The notes under the pieces: generated by a model
The model's input: the letters and a program-made list of their open reading frames with translations, nothing else
Databases searched by the model: none
Told to the model about the DNA's origin: nothing
Assembly (NCBI GenBank): GCA_964407665.1
Contig: CAYOWK010000057.1
Location: 1-24,690, forward strand
Direction of reading: 5' to 3'
Source of the DNA: CAYOWK01 sp964407665
Lineage (GTDB): Bacteria > Pseudomonadota > Alphaproteobacteria > Caulobacterales > Hyphomonadaceae
Length of the DNA: 24,690 nucleotides
Translations under genes and position numbers: made by a program
In this document: piece after piece, positions 1 to 6,714 of the stretch
How the letters are laid out: the number at the start of each line of letters is the position of its first letter
How positions within the stretch are numbered: the first letter of the stretch is position 1

Positions 1-259
1 CGGCCCCGAGCACGCCTTCCTGCACGAGACGGGCAGGGCCGAGTACCGCACCTGCACCGACCACGAGGCGCTGGAGGCGTTTCAGCTCTGCACGAAACTG
101 GAAGGCATCATCCCCGCCCTCGAGCCCGCTCACGCGCTCGCCCGCGTCGGCGACATCGCGAAGGAGCTTGGAAAGGACGGCCTCATCGTGATGAACATGT
201 GCGGCCGCGGCGACAAGGACATCTTCTCGGTGGCCAAGCACCTCGGGATGGAGATGTAG
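1..259 (+). CDS. trpB: Tryptophan synthase beta chain, 3' end (partial)
   Basis: This is the last 85 residues of the beta subunit, which joins indole and serine to make tryptophan using pyridoxal phosphate. The reading frame is open from base 2 and ends at TAG 257-259. Recognisable family blocks are GPEHAFLHETGRAEY near the left edge, EGIIPALEPAHALA, and the C-terminal cofactor-binding loop CGRGDKDIF. In the Salmonella enzyme the residue before GRGDKD is Ser377, which contacts the PLP ring nitrogen; here it is Cys. Related fold-type II PLP enzymes can use Ser, Thr or Cys there, so the enzyme is probably functional. Its usual partner trpA is not next: a convergent helicase gene begins 7 bp after the stop, and trpA starts about 3.25 kb downstream. 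The start of the gene lies outside the window. Confidence 0.96.
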   Translation, partial: GPEHAFLHETGRAEYRTCTDHEALEAFQLCTKLEGIIPALEPAHALARVGDIAKELGKDGLIVMNMCGRGDKDIFSVAKHLGMEM

Positions 260-266
260 GGGGACT

Positions 267-1967
267 CTAGCTACCGGCCCCCGCCGTCTCCAGATTCCGC
301 ATCAGCTCCTTCAGCGACGGCGTATCGTGGCTCCACAGCACGTAGAGCTGATCGGTAGGCCGGGTGAGTGCGACGTACATCATCGCCCGCGCCTCATCGC
401 CCTGGATGGTGTCCGCCCCGACCAGCACCACCGCCTTCGCCTGCAGCCCGCGGGCGCCATGGATGGTGGTGACGGCCGCCTTCATGCCGTGTCGGCCCAG
501 CGCCTCCTCAACGCGGTCCCGGACGCTGTTCCGCGGACACAGGAACATCACCTCGCTCAGTTTCAGTGACTGGGCGCCCTGCGTCAGGTCTTTCGCAAGG
601 CCAATGCAGCGGCCGATCTGGGCGTCGAGATTCGACTCCCGGATCATGACCGGCCACGGCCCGTTCCGCGCACAATTCTCCTGCCGGAGAGCCACCGCAG
701 ATGGCTGGTCGTCGTCGCCGGGCGCCTCCTGCAACCCGAAGCTCCATGCGGCGGCGGCGATCTCGCGCGTATTGCGGTAGTTGCGCACGAAGCGGCGCGT
801 GCGGCCCTGCGCCTTGATCCCCACCTTGCTCCAGTTGGGCAGCTTCGCGCGGTAAAGGTTCTGGCTCACATCGTAGGCCACGATCAGCGTGCCGTCCTGC
901 GGCTCCTTCAGGGCCTGCACCGCGCACTGGAACCAGCTGGGCGGAAAGTCCTGACCTTCATCGATCAGCACCGCGTCATACCGGCCAGCGTCGCCCCGGC
1001 CTGCATCGAGGATGTCGAGCAGGGTCTGCCCGAACGCATCCCTGTCGCTCAGGTCCTTCGGCGCCCCCTGCATGAGGCCCCACACCCCGAACGTCCGCAC
1101 ATTGGCCGAAGGATACCCCTTCAGCGCCCGCCCAAGATGCTCCTGAAGCGCGCGGTTGTAGCACAGCAGCAGCACGGACTGCTTCGCCTCCGCCAGCAGC
1201 CTGGCCGCCGCCACCAGAACGATGGTCTTTCCCGATCCCGGAACGCCATAGAGGATGCGGTGCCCCGTGCCGAGCTGGCGGGCGACGCGCTCCTGCTCCA
1301 GATCCATGACGTCGATCGACAGTTTCGGGCTCTCGTCGCCAAACAGCCAGCCGGTCTCGATCCGGCTTGACGGGCTGATCACGGAGCGGAGCAGGCGGGC
1401 CCGTTCCACGGGAATGGGCGTGATGGGGATATCCGGATTGATCGCGGCCCTCAGGGCCGACATCCAGGCTGCGGGCGCCAGCGCAAGACTATCCAGTTCA
1501 TCGGCGCACAGGGTCATGCCGCGCGGGAAATGCTCCGCCCACGGGCTGTCATCCAGCTCGGCGCGGCGAATGGACGTCAGGATCGCAAGACGCCCGAAAG
1601 CGAACGAGAAGTGCTTGCCCGTCTTCAGCTCCGCCGCTGCGGGGTGAAGGCTGCAGGCGTTCATGAGACCATTCATGTACTCGCGCGCCTGCCGCGACGG
1701 GTGCTGCTGGTGCTGCACCACCCCGCCATGCAGATAGGTGATGGAATGGGCGTCGACCTGCGTGATCGACTTCAGGCGAAGCCCTTTCACCTCGACGACG
1801 ACCACGCCGACTTCGGGCGCAAGCACGATGAAGTCAGGGTAGCGCCGCTGGATCACCGGTTCGTAGTAGACCACCACATTGTCGGGCAGGGCCTGAAGCG
1901 CGGCGAACACCCGCCGCTCGCCCTGCGTGGCGCTGTCCGGCATGTACTCCGGAATCATGTCCGCCAT
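267..1967 (-). CDS. NERD-domain UvrD/SF1-like DNA helicase
   Basis: A 566-residue protein joining a nuclease-related (NERD) domain to a superfamily 1 helicase. NERD features are at residues 15-62: the PD pair at 44-45 and the E59-x-K61 pair of a PD-(D/E)xK-like core. Helicase motifs follow in order: LEQERVARQ (223-231, Q-motif-like), Walker A GVPGSGKT (241-248), Walker B LIDEGQDF (334-341), VRNYRNT (394-400), TIHGARGLQ (501-509) and MYVALTRPTDQL (530-541). It should unwind, and perhaps cut, DNA in the cytoplasm; whether the NERD half is active is unknown. The ATG at 1965-1967 has a GAAGGG-like ribosome site about 7 nt upstream; Met4 is an alternative. It is convergent with trpB and has no partner gene beside it, so an accessory repair or genome-defence role is only inference. 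Confidence 0.9.
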   Translation of the reverse strand: MADMIPEYMPDSATQGERRVFAALQALPDNVVVYYEPVIQRRYPDFIVLAPEVGVVVVEVKGLRLKSITQVDAHSITYLHGGVVQHQQHPSRQAREYMNGLMNACSLHPAAAELKTGKHFSFAFGRLAILTSIRRAELDDSPWAEHFPRGMTLCADELDSLALAPAAWMSALRAAINPDIPITPIPVERARLLRSVISPSSRIETGWLFGDESPKLSIDVMDLEQERVARQLGTGHRILYGVPGSGKTIVLVAAARLLAEAKQSVLLLCYNRALQEHLGRALKGYPSANVRTFGVWGLMQGAPKDLSDRDAFGQTLLDILDAGRGDAGRYDAVLIDEGQDFPPSWFQCAVQALKEPQDGTLIVAYDVSQNLYRAKLPNWSKVGIKAQGRTRRFVRNYRNTREIAAAAWSFGLQEAPGDDDQPSAVALRQENCARNGPWPVMIRESNLDAQIGRCIGLAKDLTQGAQSLKLSEVMFLCPRNSVRDRVEEALGRHGMKAAVTTIHGARGLQAKAVVLVGADTIQGDEARAMMYVALTRPTDQLYVLWSHDTPSLKELMRNLETAGAGS

Positions 1968-2012
1968 CGCGCACCCTTCACGTCGCGAAAAGCCGGCGCC
2001 CCAGCCAGATCA

Positions 2013-2030
2013 CATTGCATGCTAGCAATG
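2013..2030. promoter_or_regulatory. Small dyad upstream of the helicase gene
   Basis: A 6-bp inverted repeat, CATTGC with GCAATG and a 6-nt spacer, lies about 45-65 bp upstream of the helicase start, in a locally AT-richer patch. Its position would suit an operator or promoter-proximal element. A chance hairpin at the edge of the repeat island is just as possible. I could not assign convincing -35/-10 boxes. Confidence 0.2.
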
Positions 2031-2183
2031 AAGGACATGATTCGCCCGTCTTGCCTCGTCCTGCCGCCAGATGCGGGATTGACGCCGCCTGATCCAGCCG
2101 GACCAAGAGAGGGAATCTGCCCCTGCCGACCCCCCGCGTCGTGCCCCACCCACCGCCGTCATTCCCGGGTAAGGTTGACAGCC

Positions 2184-2266
2184 GCATCCCGGGAATCCCG
2201 GTTCTTTCAAAGCAGGAATCGCCTTGGGCAGCCCCCAACTCCACACAACCGGGATCCCCGGGATGC
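2184..2266. repeat. Long hairpin, 20-bp arms with one mismatch
   Basis: The arms at 2184-2203 and 2247-2266 are reverse complements at 19 of 20 positions. The 43-nt interior holds a smaller TTGGG/CCCAA hairpin (2224-2228 with 2234-2238). The structure resembles the non-autonomous palindromic repeats scattered between genes in many alphaproteobacteria. No transposase is nearby. It could form a strong hairpin in RNA from either strand. Confidence 0.75.
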
Positions 2267-2279
2267 GCTCCGCCCTCAA

Positions 2280-2296
2280 CCTGAGCCTGTCGAAGG
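2280..2296. repeat. REP-like core CCTGAGCCTGTCGAAGG
   Basis: This 17-bp sequence, or its complement CCTTCGACAGGCTCAGG, is one I recognise as a very common intergenic repeat core in alphaproteobacterial genomes such as sphingomonads and Caulobacter relatives. Only one copy is visible in this window, so the assignment rests on recall and not on repetition here. Confidence 0.55.
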
Positions 2297-2376
2297 GACC
2301 CGAGGATGGCGGCGGAGAATGTGGGATAATGCCCCCCGGATTCGGAGGGGGCCAAACCCGCGCCAATCTCTCCCTC

Positions 2377-2428
2377 GCGCCTGTCATGGGAGGGTTCGGG
2401 GGCCACCGGACTCACGAACGACAGGCGC
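2377..2428. repeat. Hairpin H5 of composite repeat copy 1
   Basis: The 9-bp arms GCGCCTGTC (2377-2385) and GACAGGCGC (2420-2428) enclose a GC-rich centre. The equivalent in copy 2 at 13955-14005 has identical arms, and its centre CGGTGGCCACCG is a perfect palindrome; here that centre carries one mismatch. Confidence 0.7.
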
Positions 2429-2470
2429 ACGGACGGCGCGGCGACCACCGCTCCGGCCGCAGGCGACGGC

Positions 2471-2528
2471 TCATCCTGAGGAGCCGTTTGCGATCCACAC
2501 GGATCGCAAACGGCGTCTCGAAGGACGA
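2471..2528. repeat. REP-type palindrome nested in composite repeat copy 1
   Basis: A perfect 14-bp stem (2483-2496 with 2501-2514, 4-nt loop ACAC) sits inside imperfect outer arms, TCATCCTGAGGAGC on the left and GCGTCTCGAAGGACGA on the right. Outer arms of this type are a common REP motif in alphaproteobacteria, by recall. The matching place in composite repeat copy 2 lacks about 60 nt, which suggests this element was inserted into copy 1. Confidence 0.7.
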
Positions 2529-2860
2529 GCCCGAACGGGCGGCCTGAAGCGAGGGTCTGAAACACCTGTCCCCGGGATTGTGATTCAAACCGGGGGTGAC
2601 CATGGACGGCGGCGTCCATGCGCGTTGAGACGGGATGAGGATGAGGGTCAATAAACCCGCCCCAACCACCGGCTCAAAAACGTCCGAACGGGGCGCGTGG
2701 GAACACGCAACCGGCCAGCGCAAGCTGGCAGCTTATTCAAGACGGCGCGTTCTCACGCGCCCCGGCCTCCCATCCGGGAGGGGAGCTACAGAAAAACGGA
2801 CGGCGCTCGCGCCGGTCCGAAGGAGGAGGTGTGACGATGGGGACTCAGGCGCGAAGCGCC

Positions 2861-2882
2861 ACCTCCCCCGAGCGGGGGAGGT
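2861..2882. repeat. GC-rich hairpin, 9-bp stem
   Basis: The arms ACCTCCCCC (2861-2869) and GGGGGAGGT (2874-2882) are perfect complements with loop GAGC. It is followed by a CCCGAAGGGG-type segment. This looks like another family of intergenic palindromes. No U-run follows it, so it is not a classical terminator. Confidence 0.6.
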
Positions 2883-2988
2883 CGGACCCGAAGGGGCCGG
2901 GTGGGGGTAACGGTGATTGCACCATGAACGGCCATCAGCGTGAGTGGAGAGGCCAAGCCCCCCTCGGTCGCGGCATGCGCCGCGCCCG

Positions 2989-3008
2989 GTCCCCCCGCTC
3001 GGGGGGAC
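2989..3008. repeat. GC-rich hairpin, 8-bp stem
   Basis: GTCCCCCC (2989-2996) pairs with GGGGGGAC (3001-3008) around loop GCTC. It lies about 80 bp before the leader ORF that precedes the GFA gene. It is probably part of the repeat island, though it could influence transcription into the trpA operon. Confidence 0.55.
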
Positions 3009-3087
3009 GGGCGGCTGTGCCGCCTCTCTGCCGGGTCGTACGCCCTTCCTTGGAGGCCTCGCTCGCGAGAACCCAGGAGAACTACAG

Positions 3088-3162
3088 ATGGTCAATCGCC
3101 TGAAACGCCTGGCTTTGCCCCGCTTGGCGGGCGGTCCGGGCGATGATATGCGGCGCGCATGA
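3088..3162 (+). CDS. Possible 24-residue leader peptide ahead of the GFA gene
   Basis: A short ORF starting MVNRLKRLALPRLAGG with a good AGGAG ribosome site (3075-3079) 8 nt before its ATG at 3088. Its TGA (3160-3162) overlaps the next gene's ATG as ATGA, the classic layout for translational coupling. The GFA gene has no clear ribosome site of its own, so ribosomes finishing this ORF could restart there. The peptide has no recognisable domain and is Arg/Leu-rich. A small CCCGC/GCGGG hairpin (3119-3131) lies inside it. It may be a regulatory ORF or chance; expression is unproven. Confidence 0.35.
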   Translation: MVNRLKRLALPRLAGGPGDDMRRA

Positions 3163-3512
3163 CAACCCATACAGGATCCTGTCACTGCGGCGCGGTGACG
3201 TTCTCGGTTGAGGGCGACATCCCGTCGGTGATGGAGTGCAACTGCTCCCACTGCGCGCGGAAGGGCTTCCTCCTGCACTTCGTGGGCGAGGACGCCTTCA
3301 CGCTGAACACGCCGGAAGCGCCCCTGACCGAATACCTCTTCAACAGGCACGCCATCGCCCACCAGTTCTGCGCCGGCTGTGGCGTACAGGGCTTCGCCTA
3401 CGGGACGGACCCGCGGTCCGGCGCGGCCATGGTCGCAATCAATGTCCGCTGTCTCGATGGCGTGGATCTGACGGCGATCCCCCGCGTGGCCGTCGACGGC
3501 AAGAGTTTCTAG
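3159..3512 (+). CDS. GFA/CENP-V family zinc-binding protein
   Basis: A 117-residue protein of the family named after glutathione-dependent formaldehyde-activating enzyme. Zinc-ligand cysteines are all in place: C8 and C10 in SCHCGA, C27, C29 and C32 in ECNCSHC, and C71 and C74 in FCAGCG. The family binds two zinc ions in a small beta-rich fold. Most members have no proven reaction, and the original formaldehyde claim does not extend to all of them, so I give no specific substrate. The stop TAG (3510-3512) directly abuts the trpA ATG at 3513, so it is co-transcribed with trpA and probably translationally coupled. The start overlaps the stop of an upstream leader ORF. Confidence 0.88.
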   Translation: MTTHTGSCHCGAVTFSVEGDIPSVMECNCSHCARKGFLLHFVGEDAFTLNTPEAPLTEYLFNRHAIAHQFCAGCGVQGFAYGTDPRSGAAMVAINVRCLDGVDLTAIPRVAVDGKSF

Positions 3513-4337
3513 ATGACATCCCAACGCATTGCCGACCGCTTCGCGCGTTGCGCGGCCGAGAACCGCGCCGCATTCGTGACGTATCTGATGGCGTCAGACC
3601 CGGACACTGAGACCTCGTTCCAGTGCTTCGATGCGCTGGCGAAATCCGGCGCCGACATCATCGAGATCGGCGCGCCCTTCACCGATCCCATGGCGGACGG
3701 CCCGTCGATCCAGCGCGCGGCGCTGCGGGCGCTGGCGGCAGGCGGTTCGCTGAAAGTCACGCTGGGGATCGCAAAGCGCCTTCGCGCGGCGCACCCCGAT
3801 ACGCCGCTGATCATCATGGGATACGCGAATCCCATCCACTACATGGGCTGGGCGGCCTTTGCGGATCTGGCGGCCGACGCCGGCATCGATGGCGTCATCA
3901 CGGTCGATCTTCCGCCCGAGGAAGACACACCGCTTCGCAGCGAACTTGACCGGCACGGCATCGCGACAATTCGCCTGGCGACGCCGACGACGACCGCCGA
4001 AAGAATGGTGCGCGTAGCAGAAGGCGCCTCCGGCTTCGTCTATTACGTGTCCGTGACCGGCGTGACGGGCGCGGCGGTCGGCAAGCAGGACGACATCACT
4101 GCGGGCGTCGAACTGGCGCGCCGGACCTCGAAACTTCCCGTGGCTGTCGGGTTTGGCGTGCGTGCGCCGGAGCAGGCGGCAGCGTTTGGACGGATCGCAG
4201 ACGGTGTCGTGGTCGGCTCGGCGCTGGTCGACCTGGTTCGCGAGGCCGCGGAATCCGGGCAGCCGGAATCGGCTGTCAAGCGTATAAGTGTTGTTGCGCA
4301 GTCACTGTCAAACGCCATATCCTCGGCGCGTTCGTAG
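3513..4337 (+). CDS. trpA: Tryptophan synthase alpha chain
   Basis: A 274-residue TIM-barrel protein that cleaves indole-3-glycerol phosphate to indole, which is channelled to TrpB. The catalytic pair is visible as E51 in IEIGAPF and D62 in DPMADGPS, matching Glu49 and Asp60 of the Salmonella enzyme. Loop 6 appears as SVTGVTGA, and the phosphate-binding region as GFGVRAPEQ and GVVVGSALVD near the C-terminus. The ATG follows immediately after the GFA stop with no strong ribosome site, which points to coupling with that gene. accD follows after 12 bp. The odd point is its separation from trpB by a helicase gene and a 1.2-kb repeat island, whereas the two are normally adjacent. Confidence 0.96.
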   Translation: MTSQRIADRFARCAAENRAAFVTYLMASDPDTETSFQCFDALAKSGADIIEIGAPFTDPMADGPSIQRAALRALAAGGSLKVTLGIAKRLRAAHPDTPLIIMGYANPIHYMGWAAFADLAADAGIDGVITVDLPPEEDTPLRSELDRHGIATIRLATPTTTAERMVRVAEGASGFVYYVSVTGVTGAAVGKQDDITAGVELARRTSKLPVAVGFGVRAPEQAAAFGRIADGVVVGSALVDLVREAAESGQPESAVKRISVVAQSLSNAISSARS

Positions 4338-4349
4338 CGGAGATCCCCC

Positions 4350-5243
4350 TTGAACTGGCTGACCAATCTGCCTCCCGGGCTGAAGTCCATCTTCTCCAAG
4401 AAGGACGAAACCGGCGACACGCTCTGGATCAAGTGCCCCAAGACGGGCGAGCTGGTCTATCGCGACGACATGGAAGCCTCGATGTGGGTCACGCCCGCCG
4501 GCGCCCACATGCGTGTCTCGCCCGAGCAGCGCTTCAAATATCTGTTCGACAGCAATGTCTGGGCGGAAATCGAGATGCCGTCCGCCGTTCAGGATCCGCT
4601 GAAATTCCGCGACGACAAGCGCTACATCGACCGCCTGAAGTCTGCGAAGGCCAAGACCGGCCGCGAGGACTGCATGGCCGCCGCGCACGGCGAGATCGGC
4701 GGACGCCGCGCTGTCGTCCTCGTCCAGGACTTCGCCTTCATGGGCGGCTCGCTGGGCATGGCGGCCGGGGACGGCTTCATCAAGGCTGCTGAAGTTGCAG
4801 TCGAGCGCAACGCGGCGCTGGTCGTCGTGACCTCCTCGGGCGGCGCCCGCATGCAGGAAAGCGCTTTCGCGCTGATGCAGATGCCGCGCACGGTTCTCGC
4901 CATTCAGGATGTGAAGCGCGCGAAACTGCCCTACATCGTGATCCTGTGCGACCCAACATCCGGCGGTGTTATGGCTTCCTACGCGATGCTGGGCGACATC
5001 CACATTGCCGAGCCGGGCGCGATGCTGGCTTTCACCGGTCCGCGCGTGATCGAGCAGACCATCCGCGAAAAGCTGCCGGACGGCTTCCAGCGATCGGAGT
5101 TCCTGCGCGAGCGGGGCCAGGTCGACATGGTCGTCAACCGCAAGGAAATCCCGGCCACGCTGGGCGCCATCCTCGGCATGCTGATGCCGCCCCTGCGGGG
5201 CCGCCGGGCCCGCGGAGCCGCCGCCGCGGCGGCAGATATATAA
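4350..5243 (+). CDS. accD: Acetyl-CoA carboxylase carboxyltransferase subunit beta
   Basis: A 297-residue crotonase-fold subunit that with AccA moves CO2 from biotin to acetyl-CoA, giving malonyl-CoA for fatty-acid synthesis. Family marks are the NWLTN start, FMGGSLGMAAGDG (130-142), SSGGARMQES (162-171), DPTSGGVMAS (201-210) and FTGPRVIEQTIR (228-239). The start is TTG at 4350 with GGAG 7 nt upstream. The N-terminal zinc ribbon (normally CxxC...CxxC) is degenerate: only C29 remains in IKCPKTG, and the second pair reads WVTPAGAHM. Loss of these cysteines occurs in other alphaproteobacterial AccD proteins as I recall, so the gene is probably functional. The C-terminus ends in an Ala/Arg-rich tail. 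Confidence 0.96.
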   Translation: MNWLTNLPPGLKSIFSKKDETGDTLWIKCPKTGELVYRDDMEASMWVTPAGAHMRVSPEQRFKYLFDSNVWAEIEMPSAVQDPLKFRDDKRYIDRLKSAKAKTGREDCMAAAHGEIGGRRAVVLVQDFAFMGGSLGMAAGDGFIKAAEVAVERNAALVVVTSSGGARMQESAFALMQMPRTVLAIQDVKRAKLPYIVILCDPTSGGVMASYAMLGDIHIAEPGAMLAFTGPRVIEQTIREKLPDGFQRSEFLRERGQVDMVVNRKEIPATLGAILGMLMPPLRGRRARGAAAAAADI

Positions 5244-5258
5244 TCACTTACTAATATA

Positions 5259-5275
5259 TGTCAGCTTTGCTGACA
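5259..5275. promoter_or_regulatory. Hairpin in the AT-rich accD-folC gap
   Basis: TGTCAGC (5259-5265) and GCTGACA (5269-5275) form a perfect 7-bp stem with loop TTT, inside an unusually AT-rich stretch (about 5234-5290) just after the accD stop. It could be a weak terminator or attenuator, or the patch could hold a folC promoter. No U-run follows, so I do not call it an intrinsic terminator. Confidence 0.35.
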
Positions 5276-5342
5276 CAAATTCCTTGCGAAAGACCGAGAC
5301 GTCGATTACCTGTCAGTGCGTGGGCGCTGGCAGGAGAATTCG

Positions 5343-6659
5343 TTGAGCGACTCTAAGGCTGTCGATGCGGCGCTCGGACGGTTCAGGGAGTCCAAACGGG
5401 TCTCGCCTGCCTTCGGGCTGGATCACATCCAGGCGGCTCTGAGAGAGTTCGACAATCCGCAGAACCGCATCCCGCGCGCCATTCACGTCACGGGCACGAA
5501 CGGCAAGGGCTCGACCGGCGCCTTCATCCGCGCCGCAGCGGAAGCCGCCGGCCTCAAGGTGCATGTCTTCACGTCGCCGCACCTGATCCGGGTCAACGAA
5601 CGGATCCGCCTCGCCGGAAAGCTGGTCGAGGACGAGGTTCTGGCTGCGACTCTGAATGAAATAGCTGACCGCACCCACGACCTGACCTATTTCGAAGCCC
5701 TGACGACGGCGGCTTACCTCCTGTTCTCGCGAACGCCCGCCGATATCTCCATTGTCGAAGTCGGCGCGGGCGGATTGCTCGACGCCACCAACGTCATGGA
5801 GCGTCCGGCTGTGACAGTGGTCACGCCGATCTCCCACGATCACGAAGCCATGTTCGGCGTTTCCGGCATCGCCGCCATTGCCCGGCTGAAGGCCGGAATT
5901 TTCCGGGCGGGTGTGCCCGCCGTCATCGCCGAACAGACACCCATTGCGCTTGGCGTCCTGACGGAACAGGCGAGGGCGGCAGGCGCGGCGGCCATCTGCA
6001 GCAGCCGTCAGTGGCGCGCCGGCTGGGACGGCGAAGCTTTTGTCTATGTCAGCGACCGGCTGACTGTCCGAGCGCCCTGGCTGGCGCTGTCAGGACGGCG
6101 CCAGTCCGAAAATGCGGGAGCGGCCATCGCGGCGCTTGAAGCGCTGGGCGATGACCGGCTGACGCCGGACGCCATTTCGGAGGGCCTCCGGTCCGCCGTG
6201 TGGCCGGCGCGTCTGCAGAAGTTGGGGGATGGGCCCGTGACGGCGAACCAGCCGGGAGGTGTGTGGGTAGATGCTGCACACAACCCGGCTGGCGCGCTTA
6301 TGCTGGCCGAAGCGATCACGGCGGCGAGACCTGAAGGGGTGCGCGATCGCGTCGCCCTCATCGTCGCCGCTCAGGAAACCAAGGATGTCGGCGGCATGCT
6401 GTCGGCCCTGACCGGGGTGGTGGACGACCTCATCGCCTGCCGCCTGCCGGACAGCGGCGGCCAGGAAGGCGGACCCGGCGCGGACCCGGACCACATCGCC
6501 TCTGTCGCCCGCGCCCTGGGCTTCCATGTCCTGACGGCGCGCGATCCCGTGGACGCGCTGCGTACGGCGCGTGGTGCCCGGGCCGACCGGATCTATGTGG
6601 CAGGATCGATCTACCTCGCCGGCGCCGTGTTGCGCGCGAATGGCGAGGGGGTCGACTAG
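5343..6659 (+). CDS. folC: Folylpolyglutamate synthase / dihydrofolate synthase
   Basis: A 438-residue Mur-ligase-family enzyme that adds glutamate to dihydropteroate and to folates using ATP. The P-loop GTNGKGST is at residues 51-58, followed by FTSPHLIRVNERIR, and the second nucleotide motif DAAHNP is at 310-315. The frame is open from a GTG at 5316, but I chose TTG 5343 because AGGAG (5332-5336) sits 6 nt before it and the protein then starts at the usual family position. It lies 99 bp after accD, in the order trpA-accD-folC common in alphaproteobacteria. Like accD it uses TTG, which may limit translation. Confidence 0.94.
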   Translation: MSDSKAVDAALGRFRESKRVSPAFGLDHIQAALREFDNPQNRIPRAIHVTGTNGKGSTGAFIRAAAEAAGLKVHVFTSPHLIRVNERIRLAGKLVEDEVLAATLNEIADRTHDLTYFEALTTAAYLLFSRTPADISIVEVGAGGLLDATNVMERPAVTVVTPISHDHEAMFGVSGIAAIARLKAGIFRAGVPAVIAEQTPIALGVLTEQARAAGAAAICSSRQWRAGWDGEAFVYVSDRLTVRAPWLALSGRRQSENAGAAIAALEALGDDRLTPDAISEGLRSAVWPARLQKLGDGPVTANQPGGVWVDAAHNPAGALMLAEAITAARPEGVRDRVALIVAAQETKDVGGMLSALTGVVDDLIACRLPDSGGQEGGPGADPDHIASVARALGFHVLTARDPVDALRTARGARADRIYVAGSIYLAGAVLRANGEGVD

Positions 6660-6714
6660 CCGGCGCTGCCCGCAACCGTCGACAGGGCGGAGCAGCCCGC
6701 GCATAGTCGCGGGG

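Larger units (their letters stand above)
2323..2825 (-). repeat. Composite structured repeat, copy 1 (inverted relative to copy 2)
   Basis: The reverse complement of this segment matches 13540-14061. The best-matching parts are 2377-2428 (against 13955-14005) and 2690-2825 (against 13540-13683). Five hairpins recur in the same relative order: 2766-2781, 2714-2729, 2602-2619, 2570-2595 and 2377-2428. The first pair is spaced by 37 nt in both copies. Several stems differ between copies by paired changes that keep the pairing. About 60 nt extra in this copy corresponds to a nested REP element. No coding capacity is convincing. It may be a non-autonomous mobile element or a structured RNA; the sequence alone does not decide. 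Confidence 0.7.
1968..3158. other. Repeat island without a long gene between the helicase and trpA sides
   Basis: About 1.2 kb in which every long open frame overlaps palindromic repeats and shows no recognisable protein domain. It holds, from left to right, a long hairpin (2184-2266), a REP-like core (2280-2296), composite repeat copy 1 (2323-2825) with a nested REP element (2471-2528), and GC-rich hairpins at 2861-2882 and 2989-3008. The last 130 bp carry a possible leader ORF. The island separates trpB from trpA, so trpA and its followers probably need a promoter here or further upstream; none was evident. Confidence 0.75.

Noticed and set aside
1978..2619. 213-codon minus-strand open frame in the first repeat island
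   Set aside because: It is made of the composite repeat and hairpins. The partial similarity of its translation to one in the second island is explained by the shared repeat DNA.
1530..2654. 374-codon plus-strand open frame running from the helicase gene into the repeat island
   Set aside because: It is antisense to the helicase for its first third and then crosses several palindromes; Arg/Pro-rich with no domain.
1968..3158. Insertion sequence as the cause of the trpB/trpA split
   Set aside because: No transposase fragment, terminal inverted repeat pair around the helicase, or target duplication could be seen.
6571..6714. N-terminal extension of the M16 peptidase overlapping folC
   Set aside because: It would overlap folC by about 90 bp and bury the signal peptide 48 residues inside the protein.
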